From Panorpa germanica (lineage: Eukaryota > Arthropoda > Insecta > Mecoptera > Panorpidae): a stretch of DNA of 64,000 nt. Within the stretch, counting starts at the first letter, position 1. Each line of letters begins with the position of its first letter. The stretch is from the NCBI GenBank assembly GCA_963678705.1, contig OY783204.1, forward strand, positions 26,174,759-26,238,758. Reading direction: 5' to 3'. The notes under the pieces were generated by a model. The model was given only the letters and a program-made list of their open reading frames with translations, was not told the origin of the DNA and did not search any database. Both the position numbers and the translations under genes were made by a program. Of the stretch, positions 1 to 13,668 are shown piece after piece.

Positions 1-80
1 TTATTGATGCAACAACAAATATATGTATTGTATTTAAAAAAGAAAGAGAAATCTTTCAGATGCACCTTTAACCTTTAAGG

Positions 81-588
81 GTTTTATTCACACTCACTAA
101 TTTACTGTTTTTATTTAATATTGTAATCTAGATTTCAGGTTTTCGTTGAAGCATTCCTTTTCACATTTGTGTTTTAATTTAAGTTTAGTTAATTTAGTTG
201 GTGCGTATGCATTTTTATTAATATAAAGTTCGGCAAAATTGTATGTGAAATAATTAAAATTGCTATTTTCAATAACAATTAGTAATAGAAATTGTTTTCA
301 CTTCTCTATTTTTCAAAAACTGACATTAAATTTCTTTAAAAGTAAATCCTACTGCATTTTGACAGATTGTCACATTTTGGAGGTTATAATATAATACAGT
401 TTTTCTTAATTTGTTATTTTTAATTTAAAATATTGGGCCTTGTAAGGTTCTAAAAAAAATAAGAAAACTTAAAAAAGATATTAAATTAAAAATGGTACTG
501 TGAATGACTACGCGTATTGTCATATGCTAAACAATTTAAATTAATTGCAAAATACAAAATTAAATTAAAGCAGTGAGTGGAAATGATA
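81..588 (+). mobile_element. F5 inverted-repeat element
   Basis: Ends resemble CACTCACT...AGTGAGTGG and the body matches the copies at 3893 and 42788 (for example GTTGGTGCGTATGCAT and GACTACGCGTATTG). Non-autonomous; no coding sequence. Confidence 0.75.
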
Positions 589-2340
589 CTTTAGTTTTAT
601 TATTTACTAAATTTAACATAAACTTGTTACATAGTTATTAAATAAATGCAAAAAATAATTAAAATCTTTTACTGATGTATTAATTTAATATGTAACACTA
701 TATAATCTTTCACAAAAAGCTCAAATATATATTTATTAACATAAGAAAACATAAATTTAGGTCAAAAAACTTAACTGTTATATTTAATCTTACATTATAT
801 TAACCAAAAATAATTTTTTTGTGTGTGTTAAAATTTCATGACAATCCAACTATTACCTTACGAGTTACAGTGGTTTTAGTGACGCAACTTTTGTAATTAT
901 CAAAACAACGAAAAAATCTGAATTTCGTGTATTGAAAAAGCATTGATTTTTAATAGGAAAAAATGGACTAATTCCCATTAACGCACTTTTTAAATTTCGC
1001 TTTATTCCTCGACAATAAATACCTACACCTCGGGAAGGCCATTTATCCTACTATCAATATAAACAACGCAGACTTTGATCTAGTTAAAAATGGTAACAAC
1101 TTTTTAGCCGATCAAGTTTTCTCTTGCAGCAACCGTGTAGAAGTTGTTGATTGCAAACAACTCAGTACTCCTCTCCCCTTTCCCCTTATAGCACCACAGC
1201 AAAGGTCTTTGATTTTACACATAACAACTCTTCACTATAATCGTCAATGATCGGTGACGTCATTACGGCCATATTGCCGTTATTATTATTTGTATTTACA
1301 AAATAGTTGACCCACAAATAATGAAGTACGATTATTTAAATTATACGCAACTTAAGTTCAAATAATAAATTCGAGGTTTTGTTTTGAATCTTATTTTATT
1401 ATTGATATAAATCTGTATCTCTATATGCGATGAATAAATTTGCCATGAACTAACCAGTTATCGTATAAATTATTAATACATTTATATAAAACAGGTTATG
1501 TTTCATTCATGTAATATTTTACTTAAGCAAAACCTAGTAATATTTAATCCAAAAGGTTTTATTTTATAGATATTCCAAGTTAAAAATAATTTTTAAGATT
1601 ATATGAGCGTAGTCTAGTTTAGCAAAAGATAATATTATATTTATTTATTTTTCAAAAAGCAGTAATTATACGTCACAAAACGTTGTAAATTAGATAAATT
1701 TATTTACGTGACTGATAACTTTTATTACGTTAGATAAACCTTAAATATACGTGACTGTCTTTAGCGGATAGCTTGTACATAATTTGTTTAGGTTTATTTT
1801 AATTTCAGATTTTATGCAAGATTATACAATGTTACAGCATAAAAATAAACGTAAAATTTAACTAAAATATAACCAGAAAAAATATACCACCCTTTATCCC
1901 TCTCTTTTGGTGGGGAACGCGTTTAAATTCCCTTTTCAACTATTACATTTTTTATCGTTAATAAGTAGTAGCAAATTAAAATTACTGAAAAACCCAGATA
2001 GTGAGATATTTCAACGAAAGAAACCTATCAGTCCAGATGACAATAAAAAACCAGATCTCTACAAAAACACAAACGTGGGGGCACTATAGGTAATAGAAAT
2101 AGTGGCCATGATCAATTAGTCAAGGCAAAATAAAAAATGTGAAGGATTACGTTGTATTTTAAGTCTTCGATATTCCAATATATAGAACGCCTTGTTAATC
2201 AAGTAACAGTATTTGCGAATTGGTATAACAAATTTTTGTTTAGAGTCAAAGACACAAAAAAATACAAGGACATTTTTGAAAATATACAAACACTATTTTT
2301 AATAATCCAAGAAGTTTTAGTTCACCAGCAAAGGAATTTT

Positions 2341-2873
2341 TTAAGGTGAAACGATACTTGGTCATTTTTGACTCGCGAAATATAGATGGCGATACTATAC
2401 AGCAGGTTAATTATAATCAAAAAAACCATGTTTTTTTATGTTTAAATCGTTTTATGTAAGTAACTATAAACGCGAATCAAAATCTAAAATTCCAATTTTT
2501 ATATAACTGGTAACATTTCTAAGGGTTTGTCAAAAATTTTATAACCTTTATTATGGTTCTCAAACTTACGCTTAAGACTTAAAAATATATAGAGTATTCG
2601 ATAATATCCCAGTCCTATAAAAATTGGAATTTAACTAGAAAATATAGCAATATTCATTTTCAAAACTTATTTTCCAACTCATTAAAAGTCAGTGGAAGAA
2701 AGCTTAAAATGTAGATACGTTATTCATCTAACTAATTGCAGCCTTACATTTTGATTCGCGTTTATAGTTACTTACATAAAACGATTTAAACATAAAGAAA
2801 CATGTTTTTTTTGATAATATTTAACCATCTATATTTCGCGACTCAAAAATGGCCATGTATCGTTTCATATTAA
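2341..2873. mobile_element. F2 inverted-repeat element, complete
   Basis: The left end TTAAGGTGAAACGATACTTG and the right end (inverse) ATCGTTTCATATTAA bound long terminal inverted repeats with GACTCGCGAAATATAGATGG inside. The repeats extend over 100 bases (GTTTAAATCGTTTTATGTAA on both sides). Non-coding. Confidence 0.85.
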
Positions 2874-3434
2874 GCAGTATTTTAGCGGTTTGAAACATGC
2901 TTTTAATAAAATCGAATGTAGCTGATAATATAGACGCATTATTTAGCTGAACCGTTTACTGACATAATTTGTACAATCCATTGTTTTATGGTTCGTAAAC
3001 ACAGACACTACACAACATGAATTCTTGTTCCACTTCCTGGAGTAGAGTTATTTATTATAGACAGAACTTACAGCTCGATAGCTGGTCTGGTGCACGGTGT
3101 TCAGATGAAGGTAGAAGAGCTGATTGGAATCACGGACATTTCTAATGTACTTTCATTGCAGAGAAGATATGTACAAGATATCTCAGTGCAAATAACACTT
3201 GGTTAGCGATGGATATCGAAACGTCAAATGTATCCAATGATTGTATATAATTTACTGGTACTAGGTTTCTAAAAGTCTTCGTAGTATAGTGTTATGGTGT
3301 GAACACATATTGCGTGCTCGATTATTTGTGCTCTTTGCCAACACATGTTTTTAAAATATGGCAAATATTCATGTAAAATTTTGAATTATTTATTTAAATT
3401 AAATAAAAGTTAGGTATATAATTAAGTGTATTTG

Positions 3435-3698
3435 CCCAGTAAACATTTTGGTGCACTTTGGAGTCACTTTGACATCATATTGGAGATGCGTATGATTTCT
3501 TTGTCATGAAAGAGTTCATTTATAGTTCAGTTTCTCACAATTGTTCATATGAAATGTCTGTTTTATCGGCTACAGATGGCGAAATTACTCCACCTGTCGG
3601 AATACAAATGAAGATAAAGTTGATGCGAACTATAACATTGAAGTGAAATAGTGATAGAAACGTCACTAAATAGGGCACTTCACTAAATGTTTACTGGG
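3435..3698. mobile_element. F3 inverted-repeat element (subtype a)
   Basis: CCCAGTAAACATTTTGG at the left and AATGTTTACTGGG at the right. The body contains GGCGAAATTACTCCACCTGT, shared with the copies near 48.7, 49.5 and 51.4 kb. Confidence 0.85.
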
Positions 3699-3892
3699 TG
3701 GTTACTATACAATAAATACTTTTCAAAAATTGTTTGGTTTAAGATATATATTTTTTAAACATTCATAAGTTGAATGAGATATAGCTATTTAAAATTTGAA
3801 TTTCTGTTTTACGTTTAATTTTTAGCAGTAGACTCTTTTATATATAGAGGGACAGAAACGACTACTTTAATTGTTAATATTTCCTATAAAGC

Positions 3893-4370
3893 CTCATTCC
3901 CACTCACTGTTTTGATATTTAATTTACCGTTTTTATTTAATATTGTAATCTATCACATTTGTGTTTAAATTTAAGTTTAGTTAATTTAGTTGGTGCGTAT
4001 GCATCGTTAGTAATATAAATTTTGACAGTTCGACACAATTATATGTGAAATAATTAAAATTGCTGTTAATAATAACAATTAGTAATAGAAATTGTTTTTA
4101 TTTTTGACAACAACTTCTTTTAAAAATAAATTCTAATGCATTTTAACAGGTTGTCACATTTTGGAGGTTATAATATAATATAGTTTTTCTTAATTTAATA
4201 TTTTTAATTTAAAACATTGGACCTTGTAAGGTTCTAAAAAAACTAAGAAAACTTAAAAAATAAATTAAATTAAAAATAGTACTGTGAAGGACTACGCGTA
4301 TTGCCATATGCTAAACTATTTAAATTAAATATAAAATACAAAATTAAATTAAAGCAGTGAGTGGGAATGA
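3893..4370 (+). mobile_element. F5 inverted-repeat element, complete
   Basis: CATTCCCACTCACTG at the left and CAGTGAGTGGGAATG at the right; body as in the copies at 81 and 42788. Confidence 0.85.
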
Positions 4371-5230
4371 TATTTAATATTGCGACTCTTAACGACCTGA
4401 TAAGGTCCTGGTAGGGAATGTAACGCGAGTGCCTCACTAGTACCTTATCGGGTAAACCGTTCTGGTTTCTAGTTAGGTTAATCTTACAGCATCCTATTCA
4501 GACTAACCTTATATTTTTAATATTATTTAATGCCTGTAAATAAAAAATATTAAATAGTATATTATGTGTATTTAAATTGTGTAAGCCGAGTATATTTTGC
4601 TCTTACAATCGGTAGCTATCTGTATTTTGAAATAAGTTTACAAATAGCAAAATTAATTTAATATATTCACGTGTAAAATTCAACATGTAAACCTACTTAA
4701 TATTTAATTTGTTTCACAATAATTCCAACATTTGCATATTTCGCCACAATTGTTTTTTTTTGTTAATTTAACAATAAATGTATCTGTTGTAATAATTTAA
4801 TTATACATTTAACCTGTTTTAGATTAAATTAGGGCACTAAATGAAGGTTAATAACTTTTAATATTAATTTATATTTCAACATAAGACATGACCCTGATAC
4901 AGCCCTGTATATCAACATCTAATAATTATTTTAAAAATATCAATTTCTCTAACACAAACACTCTCAAACTATTTATTGTATGTGAACATACAAAACATAC
5001 ATTAAAGAAAGTAGATGATAATTTTTGTTTAAATATTAATTGTTTATTTCTTTGCTCTATTAATGAAGAAATGAAAGAATTAATAAATTGTTCATTAAAA
5101 TTTGTTTTAGCAATACCGTGCGAGAAGTTTTTGAATATTTTAATAATTTATTGTAAGTCCAGTGTACTAGTAAAGTTAAACCAGATATAAGTTGAATATT
5201 TTTTTAATGTCACCTACTTTGGATTTGTGC

Positions 5231-5862
5231 AATGGGCTTGTGTCCTATGTCGCAATTTCTATAAAAGTGTACTATATATTGATAAAGTGGGTTACTAGAA
5301 CCTCTAATGTTCAATTATTTTTTAATAACTCCTTATATTTCAGGAGATATTAACAATTAAAAAAATCATTTTGTCTCTTTAATTATTAAAGGGATTCAAC
5401 ATTGTACACATTCCAAGTGCACGTGACATCATAATCCTTGTGTAAGGTTACCAACCTTACAGCTCATAAATCTCTGTTATATGTATTTATATATCAAATA
5501 TTATTTACAGCTATTTCAAGGTACAATCAAATTTCAATATTATGTCTGCCTTATCAGGGTTAAATGAAAAAAAAACTTATTTTTCTTTGACTTGACTTGA
5601 TTTTTTCGACTACCAACAGCTACAAAACATTACCACAGCACTGACCTACTCAACAAATAACTGACGTTAAAATGCATTTCACGTCATACAAATATGATCG
5701 ACCATTTCTAGCGCTAAAACTACAATTCAAACTTTTAATTACTATACCTCCGTCAATATTTAGATATTTAATAAAATAGACACGCCAATACACATTTATT
5801 AACATCAATTTCAATCACCATTGAAAAATCGACCACTAAAAAATGAGGACACAAGCCCATTT
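5231..5862 (+). mobile_element. F1 inverted-repeat element, complete
   Basis: AATGGGCTTGTGTCCTATGT at the left and AGGACACAAGCCCATT at the right. The body contains CATTTCTAGCGCTAAAACTA. This is the commonest element in the window. Confidence 0.88.
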
Positions 5863-8165
5863 AATTAGGAACGATGTCTACTAAACTACGTCCTAATTTC
5901 TATTGTATAAAACTAATAATAAAGTTGATTATCAGAACCTAAATTAAATATATTTAATATTTGTTAATAAGTTGACAAATTATAGGTGATATTAACAATT
6001 GAAATAGTCATTTTTGACTCTTTAATCACTAAAGAGATCCGAAGTTATAAAAATTAACTGCATGTGATGTCACATCGACGATTTGCTATCTCTTTTATAC
6101 AACAGAGATACATACGAGCGTGTGTGTGAAACGTCATTTACTCCTAACACCTTGGACGTGCATCCCATCAAGTTTTATAGTATGATAGCTGTCAAAAACT
6201 TCTGTGACGTCATAATTTCTTTTACATAGCTATATTTCTGTCACGATTAGGACTTTTAACTAAATATTAACGAATATTTCAACCTAAAATTAAGAAAACA
6301 ATTCCTAAAAAATGAGTTCGCAAGCAAGACATTACAATTCGCAAAAGTGCCAAAGTAAAATAGGTCACAAAACGTTTTATATTAAGTAAAAATGTTTACA
6401 CTTTATTTAGTTATGTTAGATTAACCTTAAATGCACGTAACTGTGTTTACCGGGCTATTTGTAGGTATAACTAATATAAAACTTACCGTTAAGTAGAAAT
6501 ATTTTAAATTTTATTTAAACACATTTGACAATTCACTATATTCCAATAAATACACTAATTATTTATATCACTTAAATAAACTTGTAGTTATTTTAAATAA
6601 AATTCACAAAAATTTCACTATGTTTAATTCACAAAACTGTCCGTTCACTATATTTTAGGTTTTAGGATTTAGGCTTTTTATTGATGTGTTCTAAACTCTA
6701 AATTATTTGTTTACAAATCACAACATTACTTGTGAGTATTACAAAAGTCGAACCGGACAATGTGCCAGCAAAGAGCAATCCTCGCGAGCCGCCAAGATCT
6801 ACTGACGGCAATGAACGGTGATGCATAGATATATATATTATTCTCGAGCTCATGTGGACATGCATTAGAGCAGTGATGCACAAAGATAGGGCTAGTGTCC
6901 GTACCATCATTGTTATAGTGACCGTTAATATATGTATATAAAACAGGAACGGTTGTTGGGAAAAATAAAAGAGAAAGGTTATTATTTCCAAATGATACGA
7001 GCGTCGTAGGCAAAAGTATAGTTGGATATTAAGTAAAACTTAGTAAACGGATAGTATTTTATTCTTTTCGGAGGCTGTTATTAATACATTGTAATGTTTT
7101 TTATATACTAAATACTCGTGCAATTGAAAAATAAGTCCTCATAATAGGTCGCTTCATACGTAAAACGGGCAAAAAGCAGAACAAGATACTACGTTGCCAA
7201 GTTGCGATAGTTATCCTCACTATCCGTATACTTTTTTAAATAAATTTTAAAGCTTTATATCTTTGTTACTAACTGGTCTAACATCAAATAACAACAGTTA
7301 AAACTGTTTCACATTATTCAATTATTTCAATAATGTTTTAATTTTAGTTTTTTTTTTTTTTTTTATAAGAGTTTTTAGTTTTTTTTTTTTTTAGAGATAT
7401 ACGTTATAACTCTTTATACTTTGTAGACCTCCTGCATGTTAAATATGCGCAATTTAATGATAAATATCTCGTTTCGCAGCTGGTCAAAACATTTAAAAAT
7501 ATTAAGGTCAAAGCAGAACTTTATTAGGAACGATAAAAGGCTACGTGCCTAGGAAGCCCGAGAAATTATATATATAAAAAAACTTTTTAATATTTGTAAT
7601 TCAATTATGTTAAATCGTATTTAAATATTTAGCAAATTCTGTCAACTTCTGTAACTTAAAAAATGTATGATGCTGCACAATTTTATTCTTAATAGGCTTA
7701 AGTATGACGTTCTAAGTAATCAAGTTCGATTGAGGGCCCAAAGGCAGAAGAATATATGGAATTTGCCTTTTGTAACCTTTTCTATAAATGCGTATGTAAT
7801 TATAATTGGATCAAACTAAAACTGGAGTGACTATAAAATAATTTAAAGTTAATTGTTAAAGTTAAAGCTGTTGAAATATTTAATAGTCAACCAAAAAAGA
7901 AACGAAAATGATCATAGATCGGTTGTGTACTACAGTTTCTTTAATATTAGAAGTATGGTATATATACATAATTGGACAATATAAACAGTTTATACCTGAA
8001 ATACCTTTATTTATTACAAACTGAAGAATTCCAGAAATAAATTGCAAAAAAACATGGAGAAAGCTCTGATACAAATCCGGCTTTATGTATGTTACGTCAT
8101 TATACTTTCTATGGTGTTATTGTGGTTGCTGATGGCAGGCGCTGTCAATTAAATTAAATTTAAAG

Positions 8166-8804
8166 AATGGGCTTGTGTCCTATGTCTTAATTTCTATAAA
8201 AGTGTACTATATATTAATAAAGTTGGGTGCTAGAACCTCAACTGTTCAATTATTTTTTAATAACTCCTTATACTTCAGGAGATATTAACAATTAAAAAAG
8301 TCATTTTGTCTCTTTAATTATTAAAGGAATTCAACGTTGTACACATTCCAAGTGCACGTGACATCATAATCCTTGTGTAAGGTTACCAACCTTACAGCTC
8401 ATAAATCTCTGCTATATGTATTTATATATCAAAATATCAAATATTATTTACAGCTATTTCAAGGAATAATAAAATTTCAATATTATGTCTGCCTTAGTAG
8501 GGATAAATAAAATAAAAACTTATTATTCTTTGATTTGACTAGATTATTTGACTACCAACAGCTGCAGAACATTACCACAGCACTGACCTACTCAACAAAT
8601 AACTGACGTTAAAATGCATTTCATGTTATACAAATATGGTCGACCATTTCTAGCGCTAAAACTACAATTCAAACTTTTAATTGCTATATCTCCGTCAATA
8701 TTTAGATATTTAATAAAATAGACACACCAATACACACTTATTAACATCAATTTCAATCAAGAATGGAAAAATCGACCACTAAAATATGAGGACACAAGCC
8801 CATT
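8166..8804 (+). mobile_element. F1 inverted-repeat element, complete
   Basis: Same ends and body as the copy at 5231, in the same orientation, lightly diverged. Confidence 0.88.
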
Positions 8805-9239
8805 CTGCGTTTATTATTTTATTCACAGCCGATCGTTTAAAAGAAAATGATATGTATATATTAGTTTCACAACAGTGTATTAATAAACATTAAAGAAGCT
8901 TCATCCTTATACAGTGCCGCTAAACAATGTGCTGTCAAAATTTCCTGTAAGGATAACATATTTGATGTAAATAGTACGTAATGTTTTATTATATTATGTT
9001 GTATTTTCATATTCATGATCGTGTGGAAGAGGGGTGGGTGATTTTTACATATGCATTAGTATTAGTTTCATTTTAAATTCTAAACAATATCGCACTGGGG
9101 TCTGGGTTCCTAGACCTTGATAACACTTCTTCGCTGACACATCGCTGCGTGTTATTCCATGCTCCCTTGCAATGCAGGGGTTAAGCGACCATCGACGGCA
9201 GGTGGTGTACACCAACCGACGGAGGGGGTGTTCAACAGA

Positions 9240-9461
9240 ACTACACTCGCACCAGACTCGCACTGTGGCTCGGGGGGAACGTTTCGTACCTGCGGCTCAC
9301 GAGTAAAGATATGATAGGATCACTAGCAATCACTAGGTGAATGACGACGAGCTGGTAAACATTATCAGCGGCTAGTGAACGAAACGAGTGAAGTGCAATT
9401 TCTGTGTTATGTGCAATATTATTATTGGATTTTAATGTGATATTACTAGTATTTATAAAAG
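9240..9461 (+). other. Possible untranslated first exon and promoter region of the LDLa gene
   Basis: The block 9045-9461 is clearly richer in G+C than its surroundings and ends in a strong donor (AAAAG|GTGAGTTTG, exon end 9461). The LDLa coding sequence begins immediately after an acceptor at 14653, so at least one upstream untranslated exon must exist, and this is the best candidate. The intron would be 5.2 kb and full of inverted-repeat elements. This is an inference from base composition and one splice signal; the 5' limit is arbitrary. Confidence 0.3.
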
Positions 9462-10213
9462 GTGAGTTTGTACATTTATTATTATAAAGAATATGGAATA
9501 ATATTTCATCTAAGAATTCTATTATGACGAAAAAATAGTTTTTTTTTTCATCTTTTTCTGTTTTCAACGTTCAAATTTCTGTTTTAATTTTTAACCCAAA
9601 GTTAGAAAAAACTGAGATATTTATTAAAAGATTATACGGCAGTAGCCATGAATAGATCATTCTTGTTGTCGGGATATAAGGTATAAGAAGAAGCAGAACA
9701 TTTTTAGTAGCGATAAAAGCCTACGTGTCTAGGAAGCCCGTGAAATAATATATATATATATATATAAAAAGATTATTGCACCTACAAAATTTATACTTAT
9801 AAAGTGAGAACAAAAATAAATCTTTAGTACGAAATTCTGCAAATTTATAGAATTTAATTTGGGTTGTTTATAGGAGCCCCATTAATAATATTTTTCTAAG
9901 CCACGAAAATTATAACTTGGTTATTTATTTCTTAGAGCCGTTTTATTAATTGTCCGTTAACGTGAGGTTTATATAAATTTTGGTTGATACTTCTCTTTCT
10001 CAGCTTTTATTTTTGTTCAAACAAAACATAACTGTAGTTTAACCAAGCAAAATAACTGGGATAGATTATTCGTTAGTTGAACTGAAAATTTAAATAAAAT
10101 TTCACCTGTCGAATGTAATGCAAGGGACATTTTTTTTCTTGCTCTCACTCTAAATTCGCTTTTCGCATTCGCTATCTAAAATCGTCTGATCGTCTGAGGT
10201 GGTTCTGTATGCT

Positions 10214-10426
10214 TATAGTTCAAATTACGAGAGTTCGGCGGCGACTCATACTTAAAACACGTTGTGGGGTATAAACTGCCGATATAAGTAAAAAGCACTG
10301 ACTCACTTATTTTTCTATGATGTATATAGAAACGAATAAGATAAAAGTCATTATCGTATTATAGATTTATACTTTTATAACCTCTTTTAAGATAAGTCGC
10401 CGCCGAACTATCGTGATTTGAACTAT
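10214..10426. mobile_element. F4 inverted-repeat element
   Basis: ATAGTTCAAATTACGAGAGT at the left, and TATCGTGATTTGAACTAT after CGCCGAAC at the right. The interior is non-coding. Confidence 0.8.
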
Positions 10427-11073
10427 GTATAAAAATATCTTCAAAAGGTACATGTTTTTATGTATCTATATGTTATTTTTTAAAGATTAATAGAGAGTGA
10501 GTGAAATTTTTCAGATAATTGCATACTAAACAAAGTATACTCGTATTATAACCTAAAATAATATTAAATTTTCTTAAATAACTATGTGAAACAAATTACA
10601 TAAATTTTACTTAATTTCGAATCAAATATAATATCATTTTAATGTCACTCTTTTCCAAACTATCAAACTGTAATTACAGAAAATGTAGAGTTACGTAAAT
10701 ATGTCAGCCTGAATAATAGGGAAGTAGTATCCAAAGAAAACACCAACATATTTTCATTTCGTAAGTGTTTTTATAGAAAGCATTCAATACTAATACTATG
10801 ACAACCAATTCGTCAATCAAATCGACGTCATAACTGACGCATTTACATTATTTCATGAGGTAACGAGAATTGTCAATTATCGGTCAATATTATGGACATT
10901 ACTTTATCAAAAATATATTTAAATAGTTTTTATTCATACTACCTTCGAATTAAACATTTTTCACCATCACATATGAGAGGCTGGATATTGGAGAGGTTGG
11001 CCCCGTACCTAAAAATAATATTATATCAATTAAAATTCGTTTAAAATTTTAATCAAACTGAAATAAAAATTGA

Positions 11074-11172
11074 TGGCCTTATTCTGTATGTTATGTTCAG
11101 CGGAGATGACTCTATGACTCGTATTACAGGAAATTTTACCACCGTTGAAAATAACTTACAGAATAAGGCCTT
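11074..11172. mobile_element. Roughly 100-base inverted-repeat element
   Basis: GGCCTTATTCTGTATGTTAT at the left and ATAACTTACAGAATAAGGCC at the right form near-perfect terminal repeats. Confidence 0.65.
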
Positions 11173-12769
11173 TAGTGAAGCCGAATTCATTTGGAGTTTG
11201 TAATGATTTCAAAAATGACTTAAAAGTGAATTAATATTCATTATTAATTCATCAATTCTATTTCATCGCATGATTTTGTGGGTTCTCTGTTGACAGAAGG
11301 CTTAAACATTGAGCTTGTGAACTCATTTCTTAATTTTTGATTTAAATATATGTTAGTATACAAAAGTTTCTGTATTGCAGCACGTGTTAGCTCTGCGTAT
11401 GACGTCACAAGCGAAATAAATAATCGAAATCACTTTTCTTTTTTCACAACAATCATAATATACAATTTAATGTGATATACGACGTAGCTGTTAGCAGAAC
11501 TTGCGAGGCACTTGTTCTTTGTATAATTTATGTAAATTGTAAGTAAGTGAGATTGATAATTAACGAGAAATAAAATTTTATATTACAAGATTTATAAAAG
11601 TTAACAACCACAAAGGTGACAAATATTAATGATGATAAACTAAGGCACATGAATGTCTTAAAAAAAGACGCAGTGATTCTAGTGGGATTTCTAAAGAGCG
11701 ATGCGCGAGATTCAAACACACATATAGTAATGAATTTTTCTACTTGGGTTGTTGCGCGAGAATGCGAGGCTCCAGGCGGTTGGCCTGCTCGCCACCCTTA
11801 AAAGCCGCCTCTGCATATCAGATGCTATGTTGTATAAAAGAAAATACTATTTATTGACAGTGATATAACACGCAGACTTTTATTTTATATATATATATAA
11901 AAATAATCGGATATTTAAGGTCCGATAGCCAACTTTATCAATATTTAGTACAGTTTTAAAGAATTAAACATGGATCACAAACCCATTGTTCTTTTTTCGT
12001 ATGGTACAGCGCGCCACTGCTTATAATTTAATGGCTAATAAAGAATACTTGGCTAATTATGATTCATCTTTAATTACTATTTATACCTGGCTTTCATTGC
12101 ACATATTTTAACATAATAAAATAATTTCTCCAGCACGTTAAAAATTTGAACTCTGCGTAACGAACTCATGAGAGAAATAAAACTGGCGGACAAGTTTGCA
12201 TGCCTATGCAGGACCGCATTTAGAGGCTCCTATTTATTTTCCAAATAAAAGGTATTATTTTTCCGTCAAGTCTTTCAAAAATTTATTGCTTATATCTCTA
12301 TTGTGGAGGCCCCGCCAGTCCTCCCTCAAATTCGGTCCTGTTCCTATGCGAAGAGACTAAAGACGCAAGAAGGGTCCCATTGTATCATTGTATCACTTTC
12401 TCAGAAGTAATTGTTTATTCAAATAATGAATAAATTTATAAAAGAAATAAAAGAGAGAAAAATACACAATAAACATTCTTGTTTTTATTGTATACTTTAT
12501 ATACAACGAGTATATATCTACAAGAAATATTCGCACGTATTAATTATGTTAATTAAATTTGAAAGGGTTAGTACGTGACTTGTTTGTTCGTTCGATAATA
12601 GATGGGGTTACTTTAAATGTTTTAAATGTTATCAACAAAATATTCGTTGCGCTTGCCGGACCGGATGAGCACTGTAGTTACAACTTCCTCTGATAAATTG
12701 AGGACTATCTTTTCTCGAATATATTAACAAAAATTCTAGAATAAGTTGTACCTTAGCTTGTCTAGACTA

Positions 12770-13005
12770 GGTGAAATGATACTTGACCATTTTTGACTCG
12801 CGAAATATAGATGGCGATACTATACAGCAGGTTAAATATTATCAAAAAGACCATGTTTTTTTATGTTTAAATCGTTTTATGTAAGTAACTATAAACGCGA
12901 ATCAAAATCTAAAGCTGCAATTAGTTAGATGAATAACGTATCTACATTTTAAGCTTTCTTCCACTGACTTTTAATGAGTTGGAACCGCAAAAATAACTTT
13001 TGAAA
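12770..13005. mobile_element. F2 element, 5' half only
   Basis: GGTGAAATGATACTTGACCA and the following 200 bases match one end of the F2 copy at 2341; the other terminal repeat is missing. Confidence 0.7.
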
Positions 13006-13668
13006 ATTATACTAGAAATCGATCAAACTGCAGATTTTTATAGTCAAGTTTTAAATCGCGCCGGTATCCATTATCCTTGGTGCGGCTCTGCCTACAGACG
13101 CATATGTTTAGAACCCTTTAAAAATATCGATATAAATTTTAACAGCAGTAATAGGTACTGTGGTTTAATCTATATATTATATTGTTACCATATGTTTCGA
13201 AAAGGTAAAAATATATATGAAATATTCGTCATTTTTGTGTACACCCTCGGGATGTAAGTGCCGGTGTAATTTAGCCCCGGGGGCGGTTCACGAGCGCAAT
13301 GGGAAAATAAGTAACTAATGCAGAGGGTAGTATATAATTAATAATATGGTGACAAATTAATAATGCATGATATATTTCAGTTTCCTCTGCGATCGATTTC
13401 ATTAATTATATAATTTGTTTACATATTAATTGGTCTAAAATATTTTAAATTGTAGTATTTTTACGTATGTTTTGCGGGGTGTTGGAAAAACCTAACAATA
13501 TGCAGAGTGTCACAAAAGAAGGGTTTTAAATTTTTAAGGTAGTTATGAGAACACATAATACTATTAAAAATGAATTGATTATTAAAATACATATATTGGG
13601 AAATTAATTCTTCTTTTCGTTTGGGACACCTAGTATATATAATTATTATGTTTGTAAATGATTTACAT

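Noticed and set aside
4380..4490. Possible tRNA-like or SINE-like segment with ACCTGATAAGGT and ACCTTATCGGGT arms
   Set aside because: No cloverleaf or A/B-box pair could be drawn; treated as an unassigned small inverted repeat.
6698..7013. Two overlapping open frames of 95-97 codons
   Set aside because: No recognisable domain or splice context; composition is as expected by chance in AT-rich DNA.
13000..13257. 85-codon open frame
   Set aside because: It starts within the end of an F2 fragment and shows no protein features or supporting signals.
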